From Tistrella mobilis (GTDB lineage Bacteria > Pseudomonadota > Alphaproteobacteria > Tistrellales > Tistrellaceae), in NCBI RefSeq assembly GCF_039634785.1, contig NZ_JBBIAB010000033.1, positions 1-48,219 on the forward strand: a stretch of DNA of 48,219 nucleotides, written 5' to 3'. Below the pieces are notes generated by a model that worked only from the letters and a program-made list of their open reading frames with translations, had not been told where the DNA came from and did no database searches. Numbering within the stretch: position 1 is the stretch's first letter; each line of letters opens with the position of its first letter. This document shows positions 15,580-24,685 of this stretch, one piece after another. Position numbers and translations under genes: made by a program.

Positions 15580-17010
15580 TCAGCGGCCGCCGGCGACCAC
15601 CACGCGGTTGCGGCCCGCGCGCTTGGCCTGATACATGGCGCTGTCGGCGGCCTCGACCAGATGGTTGTAATCGGGATGGCCGTCGAACACCGCGACACCG
15701 ACCGAGGCGCCGAGCCGGATGCGGGTATCGCCCGACAGCACGATTTCGGTTTTGCCGATGGCTTCGCGCAGCCGTTCGGCCAGCGCACGCGCGGCCGCTT
15801 CGCCGGCCTCGACCGCGACGACCAGAAACTCTTCGCCGCCATAGCGGAAGACCAGATCGCTGCTGCGGCAGGTGCCGAGGATGGTTTCCGCCGCCTGGCG
15901 CAGCGCCGCATCGCCCGCACTGTGGCCGTGGCTGTCGTTGATCGCCTTGAAATGGTCCAGATCGACCATGATCACCGCGAAGGGATGGTCGCGGCGCATC
16001 GCCAGCGTGATCTCGCGCTTCAGAATCGCGGGAAGGAAGCGGCGGTTGAGCGTCCGGGTCAGTGCATCGCGGCCGGCCTCGGCGCCGATCAGGGCCTGGA
16101 AGGCATCGTTCAGGATGAAGCGGATCTCGTTCACGGCATTCTGGATCGGGCCCAGTGTCGGGCCGAAACCGTTGCCGGCCGCACGTGCCGCATCGGTCTC
16201 GGGCAGGATGCCCTCGTCCAGCTGCTGCATCAGCTCGTTCACCCGGTCCAGCACCGGCGTGCCGTCGAACATGATGCCGCCGCGATGATGGAACCAGAGG
16301 CCGAAATCGGACCGGCCGATCCGGGGCAGGGGCTCGGTCGAACCGCTGCCGCCGGCCAGCGCCAGCAGCACCGCCTGGTTCCATTCCAGCAGCGAGGCGC
16401 GCTGGCTTTCGCGTTCCAGCGACAGGTCCTGGCTCAGGAAGAACAGCCGATAGGCTTCCTCGTCGCGGCTTTGATGGGCCAGGCCCGAAACGAAGACCGT
16501 GCCCATCAGCTCGATGGCGATGTCGATCACGGTTTCGACATGCAGCAGCAGCCGGACCAGATCGTCGCGGCTGACCCGGCTGCCGGCGATCCGCCCGGCG
16601 ATGCCGGCCTTGATCAGCCGCGCGCCGCGGCTGACCAGATGCAGGGGCACCCGGACCCGGGCATGAACCTCGCCCACGCGGGTCTGCACGGTGGCCATGC
16701 TGTCGAAATCGGGTGCGGGGCCGGCCGGAAACAGGCTGCGGATCCAGCCGGCCAGCGAGCCGCGCAGCCGGGTCTGGACGATCTCGTTCGACAGCAGCGG
16801 CGCCGCCTCGGCATCGGCCATCAGCACGTCGTAGAAATCCCGCGCCAGCTCGTCGGAGGAGGCACTGACCAGCCCGGCCAGCCAGTCCCGCATCTCGGGC
16901 GCCAGCGCGGCCTGAAGCCGGTGCCAGTCACGCCGGGCGGCCATGAGTGACGGATTGGGGTCGGCGGCGATGTCGTGACGGGCGGCCGTCTTGCCGGCGG
17001 TGGTGGGCAT
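15580..17010 (-). CDS. Globin-coupled diguanylate cyclase
   Basis: A 476-residue sensor protein with a DosC-like architecture. The N-terminal globin (about residues 24-175) keeps the predicted proximal haem His116 in [14 protein letters not shown] and a Tyr60 in the distal region (DFYDVLM). The middle helical domain spans about residues 175-310. The C-terminal GGDEF domain has the active motif GGEEF (RYGGEEFL) and an inhibitory I-site RSSD five residues before it. It should make cyclic di-GMP under control of oxygen or another haem ligand, with product feedback. The start at 17010 is chosen from domain fit. The gene stands apart from the catabolic units, so its link to them is unknown. Confidence 0.9.
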   Translation of the reverse strand: MPTTAGKTAARHDIAADPNPSLMAARRDWHRLQAALAPEMRDWLAGLVSASSDELARDFYDVLMADAEAAPLLSNEIVQTRLRGSLAGWIRSLFPAGPAPDFDSMATVQTRVGEVHARVRVPLHLVSRGARLIKAGIAGRIAGSRVSRDDLVRLLLHVETVIDIAIELMGTVFVSGLAHQSRDEEAYRLFFLSQDLSLERESQRASLLEWNQAVLLALAGGSGSTEPLPRIGRSDFGLWFHHRGGIMFDGTPVLDRVNELMQQLDEGILPETDAARAAGNGFGPTLGPIQNAVNEIRFILNDAFQALIGAEAGRDALTRTLNRRFLPAILKREITLAMRRDHPFAVIMVDLDHFKAINDSHGHSAGDAALRQAAETILGTCRSSDLVFRYGGEEFLVVAVEAGEAAARALAERLREAIGKTEIVLSGDTRIRLGASVGVAVFDGHPDYNHLVEAADSAMYQAKRAGRNRVVVAGGR

Positions 17011-17117
17011 CTGTGGGCGGGGGCCTGACTTTCCTGCGGTTCGGCCCCCGCCGGCCGGCGGAGACGCCCGCGCATGATGCGGCGGGAAACCGGCCGCCGC
17101 AAGTGTCGCGCGCGTCC

Positions 17118-17714
17118 TCAAGGGCGGCGGTCGAGGATCCGGTCGATCAGCCCCCAGTCCAGCGCCTCTTCCGCGGTCATGAACCGGTCGCGGTCGAGCG
17201 TGCGTTCAACCTCTTCAGGGGTGCGACGGCAGTGTTCGGCATAGAGCCGGATCATGCGCTGCTTCACCCGCAGCGTTTCCTCGGCATGGATCAGGATGTC
17301 CGAGGCCTGGCCCTGGAACCCGCCTGAGGGCTGGTGGACCAGAATGCTGGCATTGGGCAGGGCCGCCCGCTCTCCGGCAGTGCCGGCCATCAGCAGGAAC
17401 GAGCCCATGGAGCGGGCGGTGCCCATGCACAGCGTGTGCACCGGCGAGCGGATATAGCGCATGGTGTCGTACATCGCGAAGCCGCTGGTGACCACGCCGC
17501 CGGGCGAGTTAATGTAAAGATTGATCGGCCGGCCGGGGTCTTCCGCCTCCAGGAACAGCAGCTGGGCGCAGACAACGGCCGCGACATCGTCGTCGACCTG
17601 GCCGTTCAGGAAGATGATCCGTTCCTTCAACAGCCGGGAATAGATGTCGAAGGCCCGTTCGCCCCTGGTCGACTGTTCCACGACCATGGGGACGAGCTGC
17701 ATCGTGCCGCGCAT
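17118..17714 (-). CDS. clpP: ClpP-family ATP-dependent protease subunit (paralogue)
   Basis: This 198-residue serine peptidase matches ClpP along its length, starting [21 protein letters not shown] with no visible propeptide. The triad is present: Ser in [11 protein letters not shown], His in ILVHQPSGG, and Asp in the LDWGLID region. The usual GQAASMG around the Ser reads GTARSMG, and no clpX or tig gene is adjacent, so this is probably an extra ClpP copy rather than the housekeeping one. ClpP works as tetradecamers with an unfoldase such as ClpX or ClpA. A GGAGG box precedes the ATG at 17714; a second ATG four codons later is also possible. Confidence 0.9.
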   Translation of the reverse strand: MRGTMQLVPMVVEQSTRGERAFDIYSRLLKERIIFLNGQVDDDVAAVVCAQLLFLEAEDPGRPINLYINSPGGVVTSGFAMYDTMRYIRSPVHTLCMGTARSMGSFLLMAGTAGERAALPNASILVHQPSGGFQGQASDILIHAEETLRVKQRMIRLYAEHCRRTPEEVERTLDRDRFMTAEEALDWGLIDRILDRRP

Positions 17715-17760
17715 CGGCGACCTCCGCTCTGATTGGATTTTGTGAAAAGCTGTGCCGCGT

Positions 17761-18093
17761 CTAGGCGGCGCGCATCATCGCGCCGCTGCGGTCATTGGCG
17801 GCGGCCATGCGGCGATGGACGACCCGAAGCCGGGTGCCACCGGTGGTGTTGGGTGCGATGGTGAAGGTCACCAGGCTTTCGGTGAAGGGCGGTGCCTGTT
17901 CCCGCATGCGATAGCTGAGTTCGCGCCCGGGCGTGACCGAGGCCGGTTCGGCCGCCGCCAGATCCGCGGCCGGCAGCCAGTGCGCCCGAAGTTCCGGAAT
18001 GCTGATCGCCCGCCAGACCTTCTGCGGCGGGGCGTCGAGATCGTAATCCTGCACGATGCGATCGGCGCCGGGCGTGGAGGCGGGGGTGGTCAT
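17761..18093 (-). CDS. SRPBCC (AHSA1-like) domain protein
   Basis: A 110-residue protein whose N-terminal half matches activator-of-Hsp90-like SRPBCC proteins: [26 protein letters not shown], a strand with PGRELSYRM, and [13 protein letters not shown] near the middle. It is shorter than the usual 140-150 residues and lacks the last long helix in typical form, ending in an Arg/Ala-rich tail. Its ATG overlaps the arsR-type stop by four bases. ArsR-SRPBCC pairs are common in bacteria, and the SRPBCC partner is thought to bind a small hydrophobic ligand. The ligand is unknown. Confidence 0.75.
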   Translation of the reverse strand: MTTPASTPGADRIVQDYDLDAPPQKVWRAISIPELRAHWLPAADLAAAEPASVTPGRELSYRMREQAPPFTESLVTFTIAPNTTGGTRLRVVHRRMAAANDRSGAMMRAA

Positions 18094-18404
18094 TGGTCCA
18101 TCTCCTTCAGCAGCGCCTTCAGGGCATCGATCCGCGCCGGCCAGTATGCGCGATACTTCGCCAGCCAGTCCGCCACCACGGCCAGACCGTCGGGATCGAC
18201 CTCGTAATCGACGAACCGGCCCTGGCGTTCTTCCCGCACCAGCCCGGCGGCACGCAGCACGGCCAGATGCTGCGATATCGCCGGCTGGCTGATCGCCATG
18301 CCGTCCCTGAGCGCGCTGGCATTCATCCGCCCCGCGGCCAACTTCTCGAAGATGGCGCGGCGGGTAGGATCGGCGAGGGCTTTGAACACATCGGTCTCGG
18401 TCAT
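18090..18404 (-). CDS. ArsR-family winged-helix regulator
   Basis: This 104-residue repressor starts VFKALADPTRRAIFEKLA and has the recognition-helix segment ISQPAISQHLAVLRAAGLV, the standard ArsR/SmtB fold. No Cys-rich metal motif (ELCVCDL) is present, so it is probably of the non-metal type that accompanies SRPBCC proteins. It overlaps the SRPBCC gene (ATGA). Its start codon lies only a few bases below a predicted promoter and palindrome, so it is likely autoregulated. Confidence 0.87.
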   Translation of the reverse strand: MTETDVFKALADPTRRAIFEKLAAGRMNASALRDGMAISQPAISQHLAVLRAAGLVREERQGRFVDYEVDPDGLAVVADWLAKYRAYWPARIDALKALLKEMDQ

Positions 18405-18412
18405 GCCAATAG

Positions 18413-18439
18413 ATAAGCAGATACTTATATGACGTGCAA
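18413..18439 (-). promoter_or_regulatory. arsR promoter with palindromic operator, possibly leaderless message
   Basis: On the minus strand TTGCAC (18434-18439) could be a -35. Palindrome arms ataag (18413-18417) and cttat (18424-18428) lie in the spacer and -10 region. The arsR ATG at 18404 is only eight bases beyond the palindrome, leaving no room for a Shine-Dalgarno site. The -10 (about TATCTA or TTATCT) is weak. Confidence 0.45.
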
Positions 18440-18458
18440 GCCCTCTCTGCGCGCGCCG

Positions 18459-19496
18459 TCACCTGCCCATGGTCAGCACCAGCCGGCCGGTCACCTCGCC
18501 GCGGCGCAGCCGGGCCAGGGCCTCGTCGATCCGGGCGAAGGGCAGGGGGGTGACCTCTGCCCGAACATGGCCGCGGAGCGCGAAATCCACCGCTTCCTGC
18601 AGGTCGCGGCGCGTGCCGACATTGGATCCGCGGATGGAGCGTTCCCAGTTGGAGATCCGGGCGATCGACACCCGGATGGCATCGCGTTCGCCCCCCGGCA
18701 GGCCGATGAACACCGTGGTGCCGCCGGGGCGGGTCATGGCGATGGCCTGTTCGAAGGCCGCGGGTGCGGTGGCGGTGACGATTGCGGCATGGGCGCCGCC
18801 GCCGGTCGCCGCCTGCACGCCGGCCACGGGGTCACCGGCCGCGGCATCGACCACGGCTTCGGCGCCGAGCGTCAGGGCATGGTCCAGCCGGGCGGGCGAA
18901 ACGTCGACCGCGACCGGACGCAGCCCCATCGCCCGGGCATACTGGATCGCGACATGGCCGAGCCCCCCCGCGCCCACGATCGCCACATGCTCCCCCGCCC
19001 GCGCTTCCGACCGCTTGAGGCCGCGCCAGGTGGTGACGCCGGCGCAGAGGATCGGCGCGATCGCCACCAGATCGGCATCGGCGGGCAGGCGGGCGACGAA
19101 GGCGGCCTCGGCCAGCATATACTCGGCATAGCCGCCATCGCGGCTGAAGCCGGTGGCGCCGCCGGCCTCGCAGATCGTCTCCATCCCGGCCAGGCACCAG
19201 GCGCAGCGTCCGCAGGCATGGGCCATCCAGGGCACGCCCACCGCGTCGCCGATGGCGATGCCCGACACGCCGGCACCCAGCGCCGCGACATGGCCGGTGA
19301 CTTCGTGGCCGGGGATCAGCGGCAGTTTCGGCGGCGTGCCCCAGTCGCCATCGACGATGTGCAGGTCGGAGTGGCAGACACCGCAGGCTGCCACGCGGAT
19401 CAGCACCTCGCCCGGGCCGGGTTCCGGGCGCGCGACCTCCATTATCCGCAAGCCCTCACCCGGCCGTTCGACCACTGCCGCCTGCATGCGCGCCAT
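18459..19496 (-). CDS. Zinc-dependent alcohol dehydrogenase
   Basis: A 345-residue medium-chain dehydrogenase that interconverts an alcohol and an aldehyde using NAD(P). The catalytic zinc site is in CGVCHSDLH and PGHEVTGHV. The structural zinc site is complete (CGRCAWCLAGMETIC, four Cys). The nucleotide-binding motif is GAGGLGHVAIQ. The overall pattern (GDWGTPPKLPLIPGHE, PWMAHACGRC) is that of AdhA/AdhP-type primary alcohol dehydrogenases. The ATG at 19496 is chosen because AGGAG lies nine bases upstream, whereas the earlier in-frame ATG directly abuts that box. It is separated by 54 nt from arsR. Confidence 0.9.
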   Translation of the reverse strand: MARMQAAVVERPGEGLRIMEVARPEPGPGEVLIRVAACGVCHSDLHIVDGDWGTPPKLPLIPGHEVTGHVAALGAGVSGIAIGDAVGVPWMAHACGRCAWCLAGMETICEAGGATGFSRDGGYAEYMLAEAAFVARLPADADLVAIAPILCAGVTTWRGLKRSEARAGEHVAIVGAGGLGHVAIQYARAMGLRPVAVDVSPARLDHALTLGAEAVVDAAAGDPVAGVQAATGGGAHAAIVTATAPAAFEQAIAMTRPGGTTVFIGLPGGERDAIRVSIARISNWERSIRGSNVGTRRDLQEAVDFALRGHVRAEVTPLPFARIDEALARLRRGEVTGRLVLTMGR

Positions 19497-19788
19497 GTCT
19501 GCCATCTCCTGGTTGTCGTCCGTCAGTGCCGGCCGGACAGGGTTCCGGCCGCCTGCCAGCAGAGCGCAGGGGCGTGCGGGCTGTAAAACAGGAAACGCGC
19601 CGGGTCCGGTATCGGCAAAGCCGATGGCAGTTGCATCCGTCCGCGGTTGGCCCTGCCGGTGCGTTCGGCTTTTCCGATAGCGCAATCCGGGATTTTGAAT
19701 TGGTCATGCCGCCCCCGCCGGCCGCAGGCTGATCGGGGGACGGGTCTGGGGAGATCCGTCCGCCTGCGCGGGAGGCATTCGCAGATCC
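19497..19788. other. Divergent intergenic region without a gene
   Basis: About 290 bases lie between the alcohol dehydrogenase and the ABM-domain gene. Besides the dehydrogenase ribosome-binding site and a short atcggcaaagccgat hairpin (19607-19621), I see no convincing promoter boxes, repeat or RNA. Open frames here have no family resemblance. Confidence 0.5.
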
Positions 19789-20085
19789 ATGATCACCATC
19801 ACGGCCATCATCACCGTCACGCCCGGCGCCGAAGCGCTTGCCGAGGCCGAGCTGCTCAAGGTTGCGGCGCATGTCCGGGCCAACGAGCCCGAGACGGTCG
19901 ACTTCTTCATCAGCCGGTCGCGGGACAATCCCTGCCGGTTCACGACCTATGAACGCTTCACCGACGTCGCGGCCATGGATCGTCATAACGGCTCGGAGGC
20001 GGTGGCGGTGTTCTTCGCCGCGGTCTCGCCGCATTTCGACGGGCCGGTGATCCTGGAAACCTGCACCGAACTTTCGGCGAAGTGA
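19789..20085 (+). CDS. Antibiotic biosynthesis monooxygenase (ABM) domain protein
   Basis: A 98-residue protein of the dimeric alpha-beta barrel fold. It begins ITITAIITVTPGAEALAEAELL and has the ETVDFFISRSRDNPCRFTTYERF central strand region typical of small ABM monooxygenases such as quinol monooxygenase YgiN. Some members oxidise quinols without a cofactor; others are not enzymes. It precedes an aldehyde dehydrogenase gene by ten bases in the same direction, so the two are likely co-transcribed. GGGAGG occurs about 14 bases before the ATG, a long spacing. Confidence 0.78.
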   Translation: MITITAIITVTPGAEALAEAELLKVAAHVRANEPETVDFFISRSRDNPCRFTTYERFTDVAAMDRHNGSEAVAVFFAAVSPHFDGPVILETCTELSAK

Positions 20086-20095
20086 GGCGGCACCC

Positions 20096-21601
20096 ATGCC
20101 CTTTGATCTGAAGACCGCCGGATACTGGACGGCGCTCGCCGGCCGGCTCAAACCCGATACCGGCCTGTTCATCGATGGCGATTTCGTCGAGGCCCGGGGC
20201 GGCGGCCGCTTCGCCACCATCAACCCGGCGACCGACGCGGTTCTGGCCGAGGTCGCCCGCGGCGGTGCCGCCGATATCGACCGGGCGGTCGCCTCGGCCC
20301 GGCGGGCCTTCCGCACGGCGCCCTGGGCGCGCATCCCGCCCCGTGCCCGCATGGAGGTGCTCTACCGCTTCGCCGATCTGATCGAGGCACATGCCGAGGC
20401 ATTTGCGGTGCTGGATGCCCAGGATATGGGCAAACCGATTGCCGAGATGCTGACCATCGATGTCCCGGGCAGCCTCGCCTGCTTCCGCTTCATGGCCGAA
20501 GCCGCGGACAAGATCACCGGGTCTACCACCGCAACGGGAGAACAGGCTCTCCACTACATCCTCAGGCAGCCGCTTGGGGTGGTGGGCTGCATCGTGCCCT
20601 GGAATTATCCGCTGATGATGGCGGCATGGAAGATCGCGCCTGCCCTCGCCGCAGGCAATGCGGTGGTGCTGAAGCCTGCGGAACAGTCACCGCTGAGCGC
20701 CCTGCTGCTCGGCCGGCTGTTCGTCGAGGCCGGCGGCCCGCCTGGTATCCTGAACGTGGTGCCGGGCTTCGGCGAAGAGGCCGGTCAGGCGCTGGCCCGC
20801 CATATGGATGTCGACAAGATCGCCTTCACCGGCTCGGGCGAGGTCGGCGGGCTGATGATGGAATATGCCGGCCAGTCGAACCTGAAACATGTCTCCACCG
20901 AATGCGGCGGCAAGTCGCCCCATGTGATCATGGCCGATGCGCCCGATCTCGAGGCGGCGGTGAACACGGCCGTGGCGGGCATCTACGGCAATCAGGGCGA
21001 GGTGTGCAGCGCCGGCTCGCGGATTCTGGTCGAACGGGCGATCCTGCCCGACGTCCTCGACGCCTTCGCCGCCCGCACCCGCGAGACCGTCCGGGTCGGT
21101 GATCCGCTCGACCCCGCAACCACGCTGGGGCCGCTGGTCACCCGCAGCCATCAGCGCCGGGTGCTGGACTATATCGACACCGGCCGGGCGGAAGGCGCGC
21201 GCCTGGCCTTCGGCGGCGTGGTGCCGCCGGGATGCGAGGGCGGCGCCTATGTCGCCCCCACCCTGTTCGCTGATGTAGACAATGGCATGCGGATTGCATC
21301 GGAAGAGATCTTCGGTCCGGTGGGCGCGGTGATCCCGTTCGACGGGCTGGACGAAGCGTTGCGCATCGCCAACGACACGGTCTATGGCCTCGCGGCGGGG
21401 CTGTGGACCCGGGATCTCACCAAGGCCCACCGGTTCGCGGCGGGGGTGGAGTGCGGCATGGTCTGGATCAACGGCTATATGAACGGCGACATGACCCAGC
21501 CCTGGGGCGGGTGGAAACAGACCGGCAATGGTCGCGACAAATGTTTCGAGGCCGTTGTCGCCCATACCCAGACCAAGAGCGTCTGGGTGACGCTCGGCTG
21601 A
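20096..21601 (+). CDS. NAD-dependent aldehyde dehydrogenase (PuuC/betaine-aldehyde type)
   Basis: A 501-residue aldehyde dehydrogenase. Catalytic positions are Asn170 (VPWNYP), Lys193 (VVLKPAEQ), Glu269 (STECGGK) and Cys304 (NQGEVCSAGSR). The ECGGKSPHV and EVCSAGSR sequences are typical of the PuuC/aminoaldehyde branch. It lies between the ABM gene (ten bases) and a LysR gene in the same direction. Likely substrates are amino- or aliphatic aldehydes, but context gives no firm answer. The second aldehyde dehydrogenase after the LysR gene suggests a shared pathway. Confidence 0.86.
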   Translation: MPFDLKTAGYWTALAGRLKPDTGLFIDGDFVEARGGGRFATINPATDAVLAEVARGGAADIDRAVASARRAFRTAPWARIPPRARMEVLYRFADLIEAHAEAFAVLDAQDMGKPIAEMLTIDVPGSLACFRFMAEAADKITGSTTATGEQALHYILRQPLGVVGCIVPWNYPLMMAAWKIAPALAAGNAVVLKPAEQSPLSALLLGRLFVEAGGPPGILNVVPGFGEEAGQALARHMDVDKIAFTGSGEVGGLMMEYAGQSNLKHVSTECGGKSPHVIMADAPDLEAAVNTAVAGIYGNQGEVCSAGSRILVERAILPDVLDAFAARTRETVRVGDPLDPATTLGPLVTRSHQRRVLDYIDTGRAEGARLAFGGVVPPGCEGGAYVAPTLFADVDNGMRIASEEIFGPVGAVIPFDGLDEALRIANDTVYGLAAGLWTRDLTKAHRFAAGVECGMVWINGYMNGDMTQPWGGWKQTGNGRDKCFEAVVAHTQTKSVWVTLG

Positions 21602-21607
21602 CCTCTG

Positions 21608-21632
21608 CCACCCCGGGAAGCCACCCCGGGAA
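21608..21632. repeat. Short direct repeat before the LysR gene
   Basis: The 12-mer ccaccccgggaa occurs at 21608-21619 and again at 21621-21632, one base apart. Each copy holds a ccccggg core. It lies between the aldehyde dehydrogenase stop and the lysR start and may be a duplication or a weak regulatory repeat. Confidence 0.5.
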
Positions 21633-21660
21633 ACCGGGCCGGAAAGGCCACCATCGCGCC

Positions 21661-22587
21661 ATGGACCTGTCCTTCCGTCACATCCGATATTTCGTCGCCG
21701 CCGCGGAAGCGGGCTCGGTGACGGGGGCGGCCGCGCTGGTCGGCGTGTCGCAATCGGCGGTGACCGAGGCCATCAAGTCGATCGAACATCAGCTGGGGGT
21801 GCCGCTGCTGCAGCGGCACCCCCGCGGCGTGTCGCTGACCCATGAAGGGCACCAGTTCCTGCGCCATGCCCATGCGATGATCGAGGCGCTGACCGCCGCC
21901 GGGCGCACGCTGTCGGCCGCCGGCCGCAAGCTGACCGGCCGGCTGGGGCTGGGCGTCTCGCCCATGGTGGCGGGCTATTTCCTGGCCGATCTGCTGGCGC
22001 GTTTCCGGCGCACTTTTCCGGGGGTCGAGGTGGCACCCTCGGAGGATCGCCGGCCGTTCATCGAACAGCTGCTGATCAATGGCGAGCTGGATGTCGCCAT
22101 CCTGATCGTCTCGGAAATCGAGGAGAAGGCCGCGCTGGCACACGAGGTGCTGGCACGGTCGCAGAACCGGCTCTGGCTGCCGCCCAATCACCGCTTCCTG
22201 AAGCGCGACCGGGTGACGCTGTTCGACATCTGCGAGGAACCGTTGATCGTGCTGAGCGCGGATGATTACGGCGATGCGCTGGCGCGGATCTTCCGCAGGG
22301 CCGGGCTGAGCCCCCGCGTGCTGTTCGAAACCGGATCGGTGGAGGCGGTGCGCAGCATGGTCGCGACCGGTGCCGGCATCGCCATCGCGCCGGACCTCGC
22401 CTACCGGCCCTGGTCGCTGGAAGGCGACCGGCTGGAGGTGCGGGCGATCGCCGATCCGCTGCCGGTGCTGGATGTGGGCGTGGTCTGGCGGCGGGGGCTG
22501 GAGCGGATGCCGGCGGTGGAGCATTTCCTGCAATCCTGCCGCCAGGGCCAGCGGCCGGGCCATCGCGCCGGGGAGATGACGGCATGA
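21661..22587 (+). CDS. LysR-family transcriptional regulator
   Basis: This 308-residue regulator begins with an N-terminal helix-turn-helix ([22 protein letters not shown], then [17 protein letters not shown]) and continues into a two-lobed periplasmic-binding-like effector domain (about residues 95-295; [31 protein letters not shown]). It lies in the same direction as the genes on both sides rather than divergent. Its stop overlaps the start of the following aldehyde dehydrogenase (ATGA), so the regulator and that enzyme are co-translated. The start at 21661 is chosen from the family N-terminus; upstream frame is another frame of the preceding gene. It probably controls both aldehyde dehydrogenases. 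Confidence 0.9.
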   Translation: MDLSFRHIRYFVAAAEAGSVTGAAALVGVSQSAVTEAIKSIEHQLGVPLLQRHPRGVSLTHEGHQFLRHAHAMIEALTAAGRTLSAAGRKLTGRLGLGVSPMVAGYFLADLLARFRRTFPGVEVAPSEDRRPFIEQLLINGELDVAILIVSEIEEKAALAHEVLARSQNRLWLPPNHRFLKRDRVTLFDICEEPLIVLSADDYGDALARIFRRAGLSPRVLFETGSVEAVRSMVATGAGIAIAPDLAYRPWSLEGDRLEVRAIADPLPVLDVGVVWRRGLERMPAVEHFLQSCRQGQRPGHRAGEMTA

Positions 22588-24041
22588 GACCGGCCGGGCA
22601 GATCGAGAACACCGCCCTGCTGATCGCCGGCCGGCTGGTGGCGGGCGAGGGGCCCGAGCGCATGGTGATCGACCCGTCGACCGGTGCCGGGATCGCGACG
22701 CTGCGCGATGCCGCCCTGGTCCAGGTCGACGAGGCGGTGGCGGCGGCAGAGCGGGCGGCACCCGGCTGGGCGGCGCTGACCCCCGGCGAGCGGGCGCGCG
22801 CCCTGCTGGCGCTGGCCGATGCCATAGATCGCCACACGCCTCTGCTTGCCGGGATCGAGGCGCGCAATTGCGGCAAGCCGCTGGCGGCGTCGCGCGATGG
22901 TGAACTGCCGCGGGCGGCGGATGTCTTCCGCTTCTTCGCCGGTGCCGCCCGCACCCGCACCGATATGGCCGCCGATGCCTATCTGCCCGGCCGGACCAGT
23001 ATTCTGCTGCGCGAGCCGCTGGGGGTGGTTGCGGCGATCATCCCCTGGAATTATCCGTTGATGATCGCAGCCTGGAAGCTGGCCCCGGCGCTGGCGGCGG
23101 GCAATACGGTCGTCCTGAAACCGGGGGAGGAGGCGCCGCTCTCGGTGCTGGCGCTGGCGGCGCTGGCGGCCGACCTGCTGCCGCCCGGCGTGCTCAATGT
23201 CGTGGCAGGCTCGGGCGAGGTGGTGGGCCAGGCCCTGGTCCGCCATCCGGGCGTGGCGCTGGTCACCGTCACCGGCGATCTGGTCACGGGCCGCAAGGTG
23301 CTGGACGGGGCGGCGTTCGGGGTGAAGCGCAGCCTGCTGGAACTGGGCGGCAACGCCCCGGTGATCGTGGCCGAAGACGCCGATGTCGACCGCCTGGTGG
23401 CCTGCATCCGCCGTGCCGGCTTTTACAATGCCGGCCAGGACTGCACCGCCGCGGCCCGGCTGTTCGTGGCACCCGGCATCCATGACCGGCTGGTGGCCCG
23501 GCTGGCCGAGGCGGTGGCGGCGATCCGCATCGGATCACCCTTCGACCCGGCGACCGAGATGGGGCCGCTGATTTCCGCGCGCCAGCGCGACCGGGTGGCG
23601 AGCTATGTGGAACGCGCCCGTGCCGCCGGCACGGCCGAAATCGTCGCCGGCGGCCGGGTGGTGCCGGGCAATGGCTGCTTTTACGAACCGACCCTGATCG
23701 TCAACACCAGCCCCCAGGACGAGATCGTCACCCGCGAGGTGTTCGGCCCGGTGATCACCGTCACGCGCTGCGCCGATGTGGACGAGGCGCTGCGCTTCGC
23801 CAACCGTTCGGAACACGGCCTGGCGGCGTCGCTCTGGACCCGCGATATCGGCCGCGCCATGCGGCTGGGTCGCGGGCTGGCCTATGGCTGTGTGTGGATC
23901 AACGACCACATGGTGTTCCCGGCCGAAATGCCCCATGGCGGCCGACGCCGGTCGGGCTTCGGCTACGACATGTCGATCCATGCGCTCGACCAGTATTCGG
24001 TGGCCAAGCATATTCTGCTGAACGAGGGTGGGGCGGAATGA
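22584..24041 (+). CDS. NAD-dependent aldehyde dehydrogenase (gamma-aminobutyraldehyde type)
   Basis: A 485-residue aldehyde dehydrogenase. Catalytic residues are Asn156 (IPWNYP), Lys179 (VVLKPGEE), Glu253 (LELGGN) and Cys287 ([12 protein letters not shown]). The GQDCTAAAR sequence and the [12 protein letters not shown] segment are characteristic of aminobutyraldehyde dehydrogenases such as PatD. It is coupled to the lysR gene by a four-base overlap. Together with the PuuC-like enzyme upstream, it hints at oxidation of aminoaldehydes from polyamine or amine breakdown, although no amine oxidase is present in the window. Confidence 0.85.
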   Translation: MRPAGQIENTALLIAGRLVAGEGPERMVIDPSTGAGIATLRDAALVQVDEAVAAAERAAPGWAALTPGERARALLALADAIDRHTPLLAGIEARNCGKPLAASRDGELPRAADVFRFFAGAARTRTDMAADAYLPGRTSILLREPLGVVAAIIPWNYPLMIAAWKLAPALAAGNTVVLKPGEEAPLSVLALAALAADLLPPGVLNVVAGSGEVVGQALVRHPGVALVTVTGDLVTGRKVLDGAAFGVKRSLLELGGNAPVIVAEDADVDRLVACIRRAGFYNAGQDCTAAARLFVAPGIHDRLVARLAEAVAAIRIGSPFDPATEMGPLISARQRDRVASYVERARAAGTAEIVAGGRVVPGNGCFYEPTLIVNTSPQDEIVTREVFGPVITVTRCADVDEALRFANRSEHGLAASLWTRDIGRAMRLGRGLAYGCVWINDHMVFPAEMPHGGRRRSGFGYDMSIHALDQYSVAKHILLNEGGAE

Positions 24042-24046
24042 TGCGG

Positions 24047-24466
24047 TCAGGCGCGGGTCAGATCGTCGAGCATGCGGCAGAGCCGGTTGACATCCGCCGT
24101 GCCCATCGCCGCCTCGATGCGCTGCTGCTGGCGGGCGATGGCGGGCGCGATGCGCTGCCACAGCTCTTCGCCGCGCGGGGCCATGAAGATCAGCACCCGC
24201 CGCCGGTCATCCGGGTCGGGGGCGCGGAAGACCAGGGATTGAGAGACCAGCCGGTCGATCATCTTGGTCATGGTCGGCGGATCGACCAGCACCGCATCGG
24301 CCAGTTCCGACATCGGCCGGCCCTGGTCGTCGGCGAGCAGGGCCAGCACGCGCGCCGTCGAGACCGGGATCTTTTCGGGCCGCAACGCCTCTTCCAGGTC
24401 GCGCTCCAGATGGCGGGCGACACGGGCGGCGATGTAGGCCACGTTATGTTCGATGGACGTCGGCAC
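24047..24466 (-). CDS. MarR-family regulator (copy 1), beside AmiC-like gene
   Basis: A 139-residue winged-helix protein of the MarR family. The recognition part reads DPPTMTKMIDRLVSQSLV, followed by the wing DPDDRRRVLIFMAPRGEEL. The start is a GTG at 24466, as no ATG fits the family N-terminus. It is divergent from the AmiC-like gene across 219 bp. A second MarR protein at 36764-37222 is similar in sequence (DRRRVRVLLTQKG, LIDASTLTKVIDRMI) and also lies beside an AmiC-like gene, so the two pairs look like a duplicated regulatory module. Confidence 0.87.
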   Translation of the reverse strand: MPTSIEHNVAYIAARVARHLERDLEEALRPEKIPVSTARVLALLADDQGRPMSELADAVLVDPPTMTKMIDRLVSQSLVFRAPDPDDRRRVLIFMAPRGEELWQRIAPAIARQQQRIEAAMGTADVNRLCRMLDDLTRA

Positions 24467-24685
24467 GAAGAATCTGCACCCTCTTTCCGGCGCGTGTCGG
24501 GTGGGACCACGGGGGAACGCGCGCGATCATTTATCCGACGTCGACATGTCTGTGCAAGTGACTGCGGCGCTTTGCGCGTCGCAGACGAGAGTGACAGGGG
24601 ATAGGGGAGCGGTCCGGCGACCGAAAAATCCAAGAAAAGTCGCCACCGTTTCAGGGCCTGACTGGCAATCGAGGGAGTTCCGCCG
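24467..24685. promoter_or_regulatory. Divergent control region between marR copy 1 and the AmiC-like gene
   Basis: This 219-bp stretch holds two short perfect palindromes that adjoin each other: cgacgtcg (24537-24544) and gacatgtc (24543-24550). They may form a MarR operator. GGGAG nine bases before 24686 is the ribosome-binding site of the AmiC-like gene. No clear -35/-10 pair was seen. Confidence 0.35.

Noticed and set aside
14054-16384. Apparent fusion of the aldehyde dehydrogenase with upstream sequence
   Set aside because: The extension overlaps the diguanylate cyclase gene in another frame and has no domain; a good ribosome-binding site marks the start at 15490.
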